DNA of 64,000 nucleotides from Aliikangiella maris (GCF_040719265.1 NZ_JBFDAH010000012.1:73092-137091), one strand, 5' to 3'; positions 54,766 to 63,922 are shown, counted from the stretch's first letter. Numbers and translations are program-made. Notes: generated by a model from the letters alone, not told the origin.

Positions 54766-56052
54766 TTGTTTGAAAGACACGCTGGTGGCGAACATGCCAT
54801 ACTGGTTCACATAGATTTTCCAGATACCCAAAACAAGGAAGATAAAGACGAATTTGTAGACTTGGCTGTTTCTGCGGGGTTACAAGTTAAAGACATTATT
54901 GGCGGTAGTCGTAATAGCCCACATCCAAGGTATTTTATTGGTACAGGTAAAGCCGATGAAATTGCGCAACAGGTCAAAGACAAACAAGCCGATGTGGTGT
55001 TATTTAATCACACCCTTTCTCCTGCCCAAGAACGCAATCTTGAAAAACTGGTTGAATGCCGCGTTATTGACCGAACTGGTTTGATTCTGGACATATTCGC
55101 TCAACGCGCGCAAAGTCACGAAGGTAAATTACAGGTAGAACTGGCCCAGTTAAATCATTTATCAACTCGATTGGTACGAGGTTGGACCCACCTTGAGCGT
55201 CAAAAAGGAGGGATTGGCTTACGTGGTCCAGGTGAAACGCAGCTTGAAACTGATAGACGATTGTTGCGTGAACGAATCAAGACCATTCAAAAACGCTTGG
55301 AAAAAGTTGAAAAACAGCGAGAGCAAAGTCGTCGCTCGCGTAAGCGGAGTAATATTCCGACAGTTGCTTTGGTTGGTTATACTAACGCGGGGAAATCTAC
55401 TTTATTTAATCGATTAACTGCCAGTGAGGTGTATGCGGCAGATCAGCTGTTTGCTACCCTTGATCCGACCCATCGCAAAATTCAGCTGGTTCCTGGTCAA
55501 GATATTATTTTGTCTGACACGGTTGGATTTATTCGCCACTTGCCACATGATTTGGTGGCTGCTTTTAAAGCCACATTACAAGAAAGCCGCCAGGCAGATA
55601 TTCTCTTACATTTAATTGATGTATCTGATGAGCGCAAAGACGATAATATAGAGCAAGTTTATCAGGTTTTAGAATCGATAGGTTCTGGTGATATTAAAAC
55701 AATTGAAGTGCTAAATAAAATTGATAATCTTGAAGCGGTTGAGCCTAAAATTGAGCCGGGAATTGATGGAGAGCCCGATCGCGTATGGTGCTCTGCCAAA
55801 ACCGGTGAAGGAATGGAGTTACTGAGGCAAACTATTAGCCATCAGCTAAATATTCAGTGGATGCGCTTGAAATTACAAGTTTTGCCACAAGATTTTGCTA
55901 TTCGAAGTGAACTGTTTGATTTGAATGTGATAGAAGCAGAATCAATTGCTGAAGATGCGAGCTTTTTGCTAGATATTTGTATTAATCAAGATGACTGGCG
56001 AAGATTGTGCCGTAAAACTCAAGGCCGCATCGAAAAATTGTTAATTAATTAA
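54766..56052 (+). CDS. hflX: Ribosome-associated GTPase HflX
   Basis: This 428-residue protein has an N-terminal HflX-specific region (MFERHAGGEHAILVHIDF, NSPHPRYFIGTGKADEI, TGLILDIFAQRA, QVELAQLNHLSTRLV). A TRAFAC GTPase domain (about 195-360) follows, with GYTNAGKSTLFN, DTVGFIRHLPHDLV and NKID. It splits stalled ribosomes under heat stress. The start is TTG 54766: no ATG exists before the conserved N-terminus. It precedes hflK by 294 bases. Confidence 0.95.
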   Translation: MFERHAGGEHAILVHIDFPDTQNKEDKDEFVDLAVSAGLQVKDIIGGSRNSPHPRYFIGTGKADEIAQQVKDKQADVVLFNHTLSPAQERNLEKLVECRVIDRTGLILDIFAQRAQSHEGKLQVELAQLNHLSTRLVRGWTHLERQKGGIGLRGPGETQLETDRRLLRERIKTIQKRLEKVEKQREQSRRSRKRSNIPTVALVGYTNAGKSTLFNRLTASEVYAADQLFATLDPTHRKIQLVPGQDIILSDTVGFIRHLPHDLVAAFKATLQESRQADILLHLIDVSDERKDDNIEQVYQVLESIGSGDIKTIEVLNKIDNLEAVEPKIEPGIDGEPDRVWCSAKTGEGMELLRQTISHQLNIQWMRLKLQVLPQDFAIRSELFDLNVIEAESIAEDASFLLDICINQDDWRRLCRKTQGRIEKLLIN

Positions 56053-56346
56053 ACAAAGGGTAATTAAGTCGCAAGGTGCAGCACAAAATTTGCATCTATT
56101 AATGCTCCTACTTAGAATATCCGACGTATAATGATCATTTAAATCAAAGGTAAATGATGTTAAAGGCAGGCGACAAGTTGCTTTGACCTTGCTTTGTGTT
56201 ACCGATTAGAAAACGTAATGGAATGACTAGCCTGACGCATATTCATTAACCTAATAAACAGGAATTTAGTCAAATTTAATTTACATCATCTTCAAATCGA
56301 CTGGTGAGTGGATGATAATACTTCAAAATCAAAACTGGAGATAGAC

Positions 56347-57384
56347 ATGCCTTGGAACGAACCAGGTAACAATAATGGTAATAAAGATCCTTGGGGGAAT
56401 CGCAATAAACAAGATGGTCCACCAGACCTTGATGAAATATTTAAGAAAATTGGTGGATTTTTTGGTGGTGGAAAACGCGGCGGTACAGGAACATCAAAGA
56501 GTGGCGGCAGTATTTTGGCCGGCATCCTCGTTATACTAGGTTTATTGTGGAGTGTAGCCGGAATTTATACCGTAAATGAAGCTGAAAGCGGCGTCATTCT
56601 GCGATTTGGAAAATACCATACGACCGTTGGACCAGGTTTAGGTTGGCGATTATGGGGAATTGATCGTATCTATAAAGTGAACACCAACGAATTGTTGCAG
56701 GCACGCGTTGATGGACGAATGTTAACCAAAGACATAAATATTGTTGATGTAGAAATTGGTCTGCAATATCGTATCATCGATCCAGAAGATTATTTGTTCA
56801 ACTTGGGCGCTCCTAAACAGGCGCTATTACAGGCATCTGAAAGTGCGCTAAGACAAGTACTGGGTGATAATAATGTGGATGCAGTACTAACCTCGGAAAA
56901 AGAGCGTATTCGAAGTCAATTAGAGCAAGAGCTAGTACAAATTCTTGATAACTATAAAAGTGGTATTAAAATTGAAACTGTTACGCTTGAAAGAGCGTTG
57001 CCTCCTCAACAAGTTAATGATGCTTTCGAAGAAGTAAACCGAGCTGAGCAAGATGCCAAACGTGAAGTGCAAGATGCGCAAGCTTACAGTAATAGAGAGC
57101 TGCCTTTAGCCGAAGCCGAAGCCGAAAAAATACGTCAACAGGCCAGCGCATATAAAACAGAAGTATTAGCGAAAGCTCGTGGTGAAGTCGCTCGCTTTGA
57201 AAAACTTCTGCCACAATATACTGCAGCTCCAGAGGTAACTCGTCAGCGTCTGTATATTGAAACACTAGAAGAAGTGATGTCACGAACCACGAAAGTAATG
57301 GTTGATGTCGAAGGTGGTAATAACATGATGTATATACCACTTGATAAACTAATGAATAAACGTGTTGAGGGAAGCCAAAAATGA
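56347..57384 (+). CDS. hflK: FtsH protease regulator HflK
   Basis: This 345-residue SPFH/prohibitin protein has a Gly/Asn-rich cytoplasmic N-terminus (MPWNEPGNNNGNKDPWG), one membrane helix (about 55-73, GSILAGILVILGLLWSVAGI) and a periplasmic band-7 domain (YTVNEAESGVILRFGKY). A coiled coil (EEVNRAEQDAKREVQDAQ) follows. With HflC it forms a cage around FtsH. ATG 56347 after TGGAG is preferred to the GTG-started longer frame at 56308. Its stop overlaps the hflC start (ATGA). Confidence 0.95.
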   Translation: MPWNEPGNNNGNKDPWGNRNKQDGPPDLDEIFKKIGGFFGGGKRGGTGTSKSGGSILAGILVILGLLWSVAGIYTVNEAESGVILRFGKYHTTVGPGLGWRLWGIDRIYKVNTNELLQARVDGRMLTKDINIVDVEIGLQYRIIDPEDYLFNLGAPKQALLQASESALRQVLGDNNVDAVLTSEKERIRSQLEQELVQILDNYKSGIKIETVTLERALPPQQVNDAFEEVNRAEQDAKREVQDAQAYSNRELPLAEAEAEKIRQQASAYKTEVLAKARGEVARFEKLLPQYTAAPEVTRQRLYIETLEEVMSRTTKVMVDVEGGNNMMYIPLDKLMNKRVEGSQK

Positions 57385-58265
57385 AAAGTCCATTAATTGC
57401 TTTTGCTATTCTGTTTTCGGTTATTTTATTAGGGGATTCATTTTACGTTATTCTTGAAACAGAACGTGCACTTAAATTACGTTTTGGAAAAGTCTTAAGA
57501 GACGAAGCCGAAAAACCGACAACTTTTGAACCGGGTTTGCATTTTAAAATTCCTTTTGTTGAAAAAATTATCTCGCTTGATGCGCGTATTCAAACAATGG
57601 ATGGTGCACCAAATGTATTTACAACTTCTGACAAACAGTTCTTGGATGTTGATACTTATGTTCAATGGCGAGTTAAAGATTTCTCGCAGTTTTACTTAAG
57701 AACGCAAGGTCGTTTTTCAGAAGCTGAAAGTGTACTTGAAAGACTAGTTGATAGTGGGTTACGTGATCAATTCGGTCAACGAACTTTGATTGAAGCGGTC
57801 GCTGGTCAACGCGAACAGCTTATGGTTGCAATTAGTAATGATGTGAATACTAAAGTGCCTGATTATGGTATTGAAGTGGTTGATATACGGGTTAAGAAAG
57901 TTAATTACACAAACGATGTACTACCTAATGTTTATGAGCAGATTATTTCTGAACGTAAAGCTACTGCCGAAGAACGTCGCAGTAAAGGTAAAAAAGAAGG
58001 TAACATTATCCGCGCAACCACCGACGCTACGGTTAAAAAGATAAAAGCTGAAGCCGATGAAACCTCGCGAACAATTCGCGGTGAAGGTGATGCTGAGGCG
58101 GCTCGAATTTACGCGCTAACTTATAATAAAAACCCTCAATTTTATGCTTTTATCAGAAGTCTGGATGCTTATAAAGAGTCATTTAATAATAAAGGGGATG
58201 TCATTGTTGTTAAGCCCGATAGCGAATTTTTTAAATATTTAAAAAATTCTGACGGTAGTAAATAA
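57381..58265 (+). CDS. hflC: FtsH protease regulator HflC
   Basis: This 294-residue SPFH protein has an N-terminal membrane anchor (about 4-20), a band-7 domain (ERALKLRFGKV, PGLHFKIPFVE, YVQWRVKDFSQFY) and a C-terminal coiled coil with EERRSKGKKEGNIIRA. It partners with HflK to modulate FtsH. It overlaps hflK by four bases. A strong terminator follows at 58292-58315. Confidence 0.95.
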   Translation: MKSPLIAFAILFSVILLGDSFYVILETERALKLRFGKVLRDEAEKPTTFEPGLHFKIPFVEKIISLDARIQTMDGAPNVFTTSDKQFLDVDTYVQWRVKDFSQFYLRTQGRFSEAESVLERLVDSGLRDQFGQRTLIEAVAGQREQLMVAISNDVNTKVPDYGIEVVDIRVKKVNYTNDVLPNVYEQIISERKATAEERRSKGKKEGNIIRATTDATVKKIKAEADETSRTIRGEGDAEAARIYALTYNKNPQFYAFIRSLDAYKESFNNKGDVIVVKPDSEFFKYLKNSDGSK

Positions 58266-58291
58266 AAAATTGAAATAAAGCGATACTAAAA

Positions 58292-58315
58292 AGGCAGTCT
58301 CAGACTGCCTTTTTT
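58292..58315 (+). terminator. Terminator after hflC
   Basis: AGGCAGTCT (58292-58300), C, AGACTGCCT (58302-58310), then TTTTTATT. A perfect 9-base-pair stem with a T run, 27 bases after hflC. Confidence 0.85.
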
Positions 58316-58457
58316 ATTGGCTTAATGGCAATATAGCAATATGGCAATGATTAGAGTTTGATAAATGAATTAGGCGAATTCAAAAAAAACGAAGCAATAA
58401 AGTTGTGATATTAAAATAAAAAATATTGATTAAATAACGAAAGGTTGTGAAGAGAGA

Positions 58458-58643
58458 ATGGTTAATGAGCTTTGGATAGCATTGGCGATTGCTTTAATTT
58501 TAGAAGGAATGATTCCTTTTTTAACACCACAAGGTTGGCGCGATATAGTGACTAAAATTGCCAGTCTGTCGAACAAAAATATTCGCATTATGGGATTAGT
58601 GGTAATGATGACAGGATTATTACTGTTAACTGTTTTGCGTTAA
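58458..58643 (+). CDS. DUF2065 (YjeT-like) small membrane protein
   Basis: This 61-residue protein has two hydrophobic helices: LWIALAIALILEGMIPFLTPQGW and IRIMGLVVMMTGLLLLTVL. This is the DUF2065/YjeT family that lies between hflC and purA in most gammaproteobacteria. The function is unknown; inner-membrane location is certain from composition. AGAGAG precedes the ATG at 58458. Confidence 0.85.
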   Translation: MVNELWIALAIALILEGMIPFLTPQGWRDIVTKIASLSNKNIRIMGLVVMMTGLLLLTVLR

Positions 58644-58823
58644 ACAAAAATTGAATTTATCTGTTCAGCAAAATACAGTTAACCGCTAACTGATTGTTAC
58701 CTAAAGCAAAAAACATATAGCGCCAAAAGTTCTAGAAAATAACCAAAAAAAGCAGAAATTTTTTATCAATCAGAGTACAATGCGCGGTTTCCCGATAAAT
58801 GTATCGAAAAAGTAATTAAGATT

Positions 58824-60122
58824 ATGTCAAAAAATGTCGTTGTACTAGGCACCCAGTGGGGTGACGAAGGAAAAGGCAAAATTGTCGACCTTTTAACTGA
58901 CCGGGCAAGCGCGGTTGTTCGCTATCAGGGCGGACATAACGCGGGGCACACACTCGTTATTAATGGTGAAAAAACCGTCTTACATTTAATTCCCTCTGGC
59001 ATTTTGCGCGATGATGTAAAGTGTCTTATTGGAAATGGTGTGGTACTTTCGCCTGAAGCATTGGCAGAAGAGATGCAAATGCTTGAGTCTAAAGGTGTCC
59101 CTGTTAGAGAAAGGCTTAGAATCAGTGCTGCATGTACTTTAATATTACCTTATCACATTGCATTAGATCAGGCGCGTGAAGCGGCTAAGACGGGCGATAA
59201 AAAAATAGGCACAACTGGACGCGGAATCGGTCCTGCTTATGAAGATAAAGTCGCACGACGCGGGCTACGTGTCGATGATTTATTCTATCCAGAGCGACTG
59301 AAAGAAAAACTCACCGAAGTACTTGAATATCATAATTTTGTACTGATCCAATATTTTAAGCAGCCAGAAATTCAGCTCGATACGGTTTATCAGGCTTGTC
59401 TAGGATATGCTGAGATGTTGCGCGATTTAGTGACGGATATCCCCGAAATGCTGCATCAAGCTCGCCAAAATGGAGAGTCACTCTTATTTGAAGGCGCACA
59501 AGGTACCTTACTGGATGTCGATCACGGAACTTTCCCTTATGTGACTTCATCTAACACAACCGCTGGCGGAACCGCAACCGGCTCAGGATTTGGTCCGTTA
59601 TATCTTGATTATGTACTGGGCATTACCAAAGCTTACACCACGCGAGTTGGAGGTGGGCCTTTCCCTACTGAGTTGTTCGATGATATTGGTAAGCACCTGG
59701 GTACTAAAGGACATGAGTTTGGTGCGACAACCGGACGCCAACGACGCTGTGGGTGGCTTGATGCCGTTGCGCTGAAGCGAGCTATTCAGGTGAACAGTGT
59801 GACAGGCATCTGTTTAACCAAACTTGATGTTCTCGATGGTCTGGAAACTGTTAAAATTTGTACTGCTTATACCTGCCCCGAAAAAGGCCAAATAAACACA
59901 ACTCCGGTTGGTGCTGAGGGTTTTGCCCGAGTAAAACCCGAATATATTGAAATGCCGGGCTGGAGTGAGTCAACATTTGGGGTTAAAACCTGGGATGAGT
60001 TGCCAGAAAATGCGCGTAATTATATTAATAAAATTGAATCATTGATTGGTATTCCGATTGATATTATTTCAACCGGGCCAGATAGAAATGAAACAATTAC
60101 CAAGCGCGATCCTTTTGAGTAA
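58824..60122 (+). CDS. purA: Adenylosuccinate synthetase
   Basis: This 432-residue enzyme has the full PurA signature: GTQWGDEGKGKIVDLL, the HNAGHTLV loop, GTTGRGIGPAYEDKVARRG, GAQGTLLDVDHGTFPYVTSSN and the C-terminal ISTGPDRNETI. It makes adenylosuccinate from IMP, aspartate and GTP. Length is the same as E. coli PurA. A strong terminator follows at 60184-60206, ending the core block. Confidence 0.97.
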   Translation: MSKNVVVLGTQWGDEGKGKIVDLLTDRASAVVRYQGGHNAGHTLVINGEKTVLHLIPSGILRDDVKCLIGNGVVLSPEALAEEMQMLESKGVPVRERLRISAACTLILPYHIALDQAREAAKTGDKKIGTTGRGIGPAYEDKVARRGLRVDDLFYPERLKEKLTEVLEYHNFVLIQYFKQPEIQLDTVYQACLGYAEMLRDLVTDIPEMLHQARQNGESLLFEGAQGTLLDVDHGTFPYVTSSNTTAGGTATGSGFGPLYLDYVLGITKAYTTRVGGGPFPTELFDDIGKHLGTKGHEFGATTGRQRRCGWLDAVALKRAIQVNSVTGICLTKLDVLDGLETVKICTAYTCPEKGQINTTPVGAEGFARVKPEYIEMPGWSESTFGVKTWDELPENARNYINKIESLIGIPIDIISTGPDRNETITKRDPFE

Positions 60123-60183
60123 ATTATTGGACTTTTGCGCAGCTTAAATTAATGATTTATGTTTAAGTTGGTAGAATAAAAAA

Positions 60184-60206
60184 GGCTGCAATTGCAGCCT
60201 TTTTTT
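60184..60206 (+). terminator. Terminator after purA
   Basis: GGCTGCAATTGCAGCC (60184-60199), an 8-base-pair self-complementary stem, followed by TTTTTTT and preceded by A-rich sequence, so it may work in both directions. Confidence 0.88.
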
Positions 60207-60255
60207 ATGGAATACTTTAAGAAATAACTTAAATCAAATTAAAGTGTATTTAAGT

Positions 60256-60499
60256 GTAAGCGCCCAGGGATTCACACCTATCTTTAGATTTTAACCACTC
60301 TAAACTGTCTCCAATTTGATTAATCAGGAGACTAGCAATGAAACGCAGAACAGAGCAAGAGTGGCTCAACTTATTTAAACAACACCAAGACAGTGGATTA
60401 AGTGCTGCCGAGTTTTGTCGAAAACATCAGCTCAACGCCAAGTATTTTTCTAAACGCCAATTTGACTTAAACTGGAAGCAGTTTCGTAACATGAGGTAA
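60256..60499 (+). mobile_element. IS66-family remnant (left end plus truncated tnpA)
   Basis: A candidate IS66-type left end, GTAAGCGCCCAGGGATTCAC (starting 60256), is followed at 60338-60499 by a 53-residue frame, MKRRTEQEWLNLFKQHQ and LSAAEFCRKHQLNAKYFSKR. This is the N-terminus of IS66 TnpA, with a CAGGAG ribosome site. The frame ends early at TAA 60497 (normal TnpA is about 100 residues). tnpB and tnpC are missing. It lies 49 bases after the purA terminator. Confidence 0.75.
60338..60499 (+). pseudogene. Truncated IS66 TnpA
   Basis: The first 53 codons of TnpA, ending FRNMR then a stop. The KYFSKRQFDLNW segment aligns with the HTH-like part of the family. The rest is replaced by unrelated sequence, so no functional transposase is encoded. 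Confidence 0.7.
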
Positions 60500-60544
60500 A
60501 TTTTTTAGATAAGAAATATTTATTGGCAATATCTTTAAAGTGCT

Positions 60545-60826
60545 CGTTTTGGCTGGGGACAAACCCAACTCACCATTCATTTAAAATGATTGGTCGAAAT
60601 GGAATACTTAATGGTGCACCAAGGGGGAAGAGGTAAAAGCTTTGTGTATGAACTTGTTTACAACGGCGAAGGTGAAAAAGGAAGCGCCTTTATGATGAAC
60701 TTAATCGACAGTCACAAGTTAGATAATCAATCCCTATGATGCAACCTATCGGGGTAAACAGCTAACCTGTCGGGGTCATATCGGCCTCAAATCGGGGCTT
60801 TATCGGGTAGTTATCGGGGTAAGAAA
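60545..60826 (+). pseudogene. Decayed C-terminal fragment of a primase-like mobile-element protein
   Basis: In one frame the segment reads FGWGQTQLTIHLK, a stop (TGA 60587-60589, one transition from an expected CGA), LVEMEYLMVHQGGRGKSF and VYELVYNGEGEKGSAF, ending SL at a TGA. I recall this pattern from the winged-helix tails of large proteins annotated as DNA primase (CHC2) that precede a XerC-like recombinase in some mobile elements. Downstream of the second stop, repeated TCGGGGT/C motifs (60748-60820) mirror the Ser/Gly-rich tail of such proteins. The rest of the gene is absent. Assignment rests on memory of sequence style and on the intact recombinase next door. Confidence 0.6.
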
Positions 60827-60948
60827 AATGCTTAAAAGTTAGAGCATCAAAGGGCTTGCAAGAATTGCGTTAAGAAACCCTTAAAAAAGTACTTCAGGCT
60901 TCATAAAAAAATACAGTTAACATTCATCCTATTAACCTTAAAAAACTT

Positions 60949-61962
60949 ATGGTATTAAGAACAAAACATCACAATCAATCTACTCGTCAACAAATTCCCA
61001 TAGAGCACAATGGTATCTATCCGTATCTGGTGCGTTACCTTGATTGGTTATTAGTCAAAGGCTACTCAGTTGAAACTAAAAAGAGCCGAGATAACGCCTT
61101 AAGAACCTTTATTGAATGGTGTGACCAAAGAGATATTCAACAGCCACAAGATGTCACTAAGCCCATATTAGAGCGTTATCAGCGTCATTTGTTTTATTAC
61201 CGCAAAGATAATGGTAAACCTATTGCGTTTAGTACACAAAAGTCATTACTGCAATCAGTGAAAGGTTTCTTTAAGTGGCTCACGCAACAAAATTACTTGC
61301 TGTATAACCCCGCCTCAGAAATACAAATGCCGAAAGCACCGAAGCGATTACCGAAAACTATTTTAAGTGTTGAACAAATCAAAAGTATTATTCATCAACC
61401 TGATACCAGCACACCCCAAGGTATTCGAGATAGAGCAATATTGGAATTATTGTACAGTACGGGTATTAGACGCATGGAGCTATGCAACTTAAAAATCCAT
61501 GAGCTGAACCTGGAGAGAAAAACCGTATTGATATTAGGTAAAGGTAGTAAAGAGCGAATGTTACCGATTGGTCAAAGTGCTATCACATGGCTGGTGAAGT
61601 ATTTGGATGATGTCAGGCCGCAGCTTTGTTTAGCGTTAGAAGAAACTTCCTTTTTCTTAACCGATTATGGTGAAGCTTATACCGGGAGTGTCTTAGGGTG
61701 GCTGGTCAAAAACACCATGAAAAATGCGGGTATTCATATTGAAGGTTCTTGTCATTTGTTTCGTCATGCAATGGCGACGCATATGTTAGAGAATGGGAGT
61801 GATATTCGGTTTATTCAAGCGATGTTAGGTCACTCTGAGTTATCGACAACAGAGATTTATACTAAGGTGAGTGTTGAGAAGTTGAGGGAGATTCATTCGG
61901 TGACGCATCCTGCGGAAAAAAGTGATAGAAATATTAATAATGATAAGTCGTTGGGGGCTTAG
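60949..61962 (+). CDS. Tyrosine recombinase/integrase (XerC-like, mobile-element type)
   Basis: This 337-residue protein has a SAM-like N-terminal domain (about 20-115; YLVRYLDWLLVKGYSVETKKS) and a catalytic domain (about 140-320). The catalytic set is complete: R in TGIRRMELCNL, K in GKGSKERMLPIG, H-x2-R in CHLFRHAMATHM, H in LGHSELSTT and Tyr in EIYTKVS. The IPIEHNGIYPYLVRY start and the decayed primase-like tail upstream place it with recombinases of primase-recombinase elements rather than chromosomal XerC. It looks intact, so it may still act on its target. Confidence 0.92.
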   Translation: MVLRTKHHNQSTRQQIPIEHNGIYPYLVRYLDWLLVKGYSVETKKSRDNALRTFIEWCDQRDIQQPQDVTKPILERYQRHLFYYRKDNGKPIAFSTQKSLLQSVKGFFKWLTQQNYLLYNPASEIQMPKAPKRLPKTILSVEQIKSIIHQPDTSTPQGIRDRAILELLYSTGIRRMELCNLKIHELNLERKTVLILGKGSKERMLPIGQSAITWLVKYLDDVRPQLCLALEETSFFLTDYGEAYTGSVLGWLVKNTMKNAGIHIEGSCHLFRHAMATHMLENGSDIRFIQAMLGHSELSTTEIYTKVSVEKLREIHSVTHPAEKSDRNINNDKSLGA

Positions 61963-61999
61963 TAATTGACAAGTATTGAGTTTTTATTAAGGAGGAAAT

Positions 62000-62302
62000 A
62001 TGAGTAGTGTTGAGACAGTCATAAAGTGGGGGAAAGATAGGTTGCTAACTTATTCTGAGGATATGGTTAGTATTCTAAAGTCACCAAAAACTTTCTTTGA
62101 GAATAAAAATGAAAGTGACTTGAAAGTGGCAATACAGTTTGCGTTTGTTACAGTGTTGCTTGTATTTATGGTTGAGTATGCATTAATGAACTTGAAAGGG
62201 ATTGCTATAGATAATAAAAGCATTTTACGACCCTGTAAAAAATTCTGTGTAAATCTAATATTAATACAAAGAGTGGTTAAAGTGACAATTACTCTGTTAT
62301 AA
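62000..62302 (+). CDS. Truncated membrane protein, Yip1-like N-terminus
   Basis: A 100-residue frame with a very strong AAGGAGGAAAT ribosome site. Residues 1-70 (DMVSILKSPKTFF, then a membrane helix at about 45-70, IQFAFVTVLLVFMVEYALM) look like the start of a Yip1-family permease-like protein. From about residue 72 the sequence loses hydrophobic periodicity and reads CKKFCVNLILIQRV, suggesting a deletion/fusion end. The last 14 bases overlap the opposite lipoprotein gene. It is likely a remnant; function is not proposed. Confidence 0.45.
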   Translation: MSSVETVIKWGKDRLLTYSEDMVSILKSPKTFFENKNESDLKVAIQFAFVTVLLVFMVEYALMNLKGIAIDNKSILRPCKKFCVNLILIQRVVKVTITLL

Positions 62303-62654
62303 CAGCAATTTCTTTAGATTTGAATAATTCAGTGCTTTTACTATAAATAATATCTAATCTATCATTTTTATAAATTAATTTTTCAGGTCGACCTTCAGTA
62401 GTGTCGGCATGAGTAACAAAATGAGGTTCTACTTTAGAACGCCCGCAATGATCAAAATCTGGCTTCTGAGTATATAACTCATAAAACGTTTCTTTTTTGT
62501 TAAAACCTGTAGTTCTAATCACTAAATAGCGATTATTTTCTTTCAACTTGCTGTTTTCAATAAAAAATATATTATCTGCAATAAAGCACTCATCTGCTGA
62601 ATTACAGGAAGAAAGAAAGCAAATAGTTAAAACTATCCAAAAAATATTTTTCAT
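62289..62654 (-). CDS. Small lipoprotein of unknown function
   Basis: This 121-residue protein has a clear lipoprotein signal peptide ending in LSSC (MKNIFWIVLTICFLSSC). A small soluble domain follows with NRYLVIRTTGFNKKETFYELYTQ. No family was recognised. ATG 62654 is preferred over the ATG seven codons earlier, which would place charged residues before the signal. It begins 11 bases after the stop of the gene upstream, so the two are co-transcribed. A lipoprotein beside a soluble protein of unknown type is a layout seen for immunity lipoproteins; this is inference. Confidence 0.6.
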   Translation of the reverse strand: MKNIFWIVLTICFLSSCNSADECFIADNIFFIENSKLKENNRYLVIRTTGFNKKETFYELYTQKPDFDHCGRSKVEPHFVTHADTTEGRPEKLIYKNDRLDIIYSKSTELFKSKEIAVITE

Positions 62655-62665
62655 TTTATTAAAAC

Positions 62666-63454
62666 TCACTTCCACCTCTCACTCCAAATGGCACCGTAAT
62701 TAAACACTTTCGCGACCTTAATTTCTGCTAAATACCTTGAAAGCCCATCTGGCAATTTAATAGTATATTTGCCTGATAAGGGAATATCTGTTATATCATT
62801 TTTAGCAAAAGGTTCAAAATCATAAACACTTTTAACCTGCCATACTGAACAATAGGAATTACCTGCTTTTGTGGTTCTTACAGTTAAATGAAATCTATTA
62901 TCAGCATTTTTTAGTCGAAGATTCACTTGCTCTGCTAATAGTGCACCGTCGTGCAAAATGTGGCCATATTTAATGGAATTTCTTTTTCCTCTTTTAAGCT
63001 TTTTAGGAAATTCAGAATGAAGAAAACCTGGGTCAGATGATTTTATAAATGTAAAATTCTTTCCACTAGATTTTAACTGAAGCATATATTTTCTCATCGC
63101 ATTAGCGGTATCTTTAACGATTATAGAGTTTTTATATAATGTAGCATTAAGCGAAACAGGGTTGCCATTACCATTAACATAATGATTTGCAAGTGTAGCA
63201 GCCTCATAAAACCCGTGGTATTTTCCTCCCCACCAAAGTGCCTCAAAAAGTTCCTTCATAAACTCTTTTTCATTGTCAGTAAAAGGCATCCTTAACTTTG
63301 CTTTACAAACCAAATAATCTACCGTATTTTGCAATAAGTCGAAGCTTTCCTTAGACTCAAATTTAGCCACTTTTCCCATATGCCACAACGGAGCGCTTGG
63401 AATGTTATCGCGCTCTTCTAAACATTTATTTCCATATTCAATTAAATCATTCAT
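62666..63454 (-). CDS. Uncharacterised protein, possible effector-type C-terminal domain
   Basis: This 262-residue soluble protein has no signal peptide, no membrane helices and no recognised motif. The C-terminal 110 residues (HILHDGALLAEQVNLRLKN, KYTIKLPDGLSRYLAEIKVA, NYGAIWSERW) look like a compact domain. It vaguely recalls uncharacterised domains found with type VI secretion or polymorphic toxins. I cannot name it. It lies directly upstream of the small lipoprotein gene and in a mobile-element-rich end of the window. ATG 63454 is used; GTG 63460 is possible. Confidence 0.6.
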   Translation of the reverse strand: MNDLIEYGNKCLEERDNIPSAPLWHMGKVAKFESKESFDLLQNTVDYLVCKAKLRMPFTDNEKEFMKELFEALWWGGKYHGFYEAATLANHYVNGNGNPVSLNATLYKNSIIVKDTANAMRKYMLQLKSSGKNFTFIKSSDPGFLHSEFPKKLKRGKRNSIKYGHILHDGALLAEQVNLRLKNADNRFHLTVRTTKAGNSYCSVWQVKSVYDFEPFAKNDITDIPLSGKYTIKLPDGLSRYLAEIKVAKVFNYGAIWSERWK

Positions 63455-63922
63455 GATCACATCACTTTTTTCATTTGAGTTTATTACATTTAACTCTCTT
63501 ATTTTATTATATTTAGTTTTTCAAGATGTGATAAACTTCTCGTTTTACCAGTGTTAATTATAAATATAACCTATCGAAATATTTTTAGTAGAACTAGTTA
63601 GAAAGTCATTATTCACTTATAAAAGCGTCTTCACATAGGAAAGAAAGAATGCAATATAATTCTTTCAACTTTATAACCAAAAATATTAACGTATAAAATG
63701 TATTAAGGAATATTGCCCAACCAATATTTTTTAATTCCTTAATCACTATACTAGGTAAAAGAAAAGTAATAACGATAAGAAAAGAGCAAACTCAATATCT
63801 AATTATTCATTTGAAACAACATTAAAAAAGGGGTCAAGTCTATTTTGCAATATATAACTCCCTTTCCGATTGCTTAACCTCACTCAACCAGTAATTGCTC
63901 AAAAAGCGGGGGCATTTAGACT
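63455..63922. other. AT-rich gap near the right edge
   Basis: This 468-base gap lies upstream of the uncharacterised protein and must contain its promoter. At 63826-63870, AAAAAAGGGGTCAAGTCTAT is a sequence I associate with flanks of REP/IS200-like elements, but no repeat partner is visible. No coding region was recognised. Confidence 0.45.
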
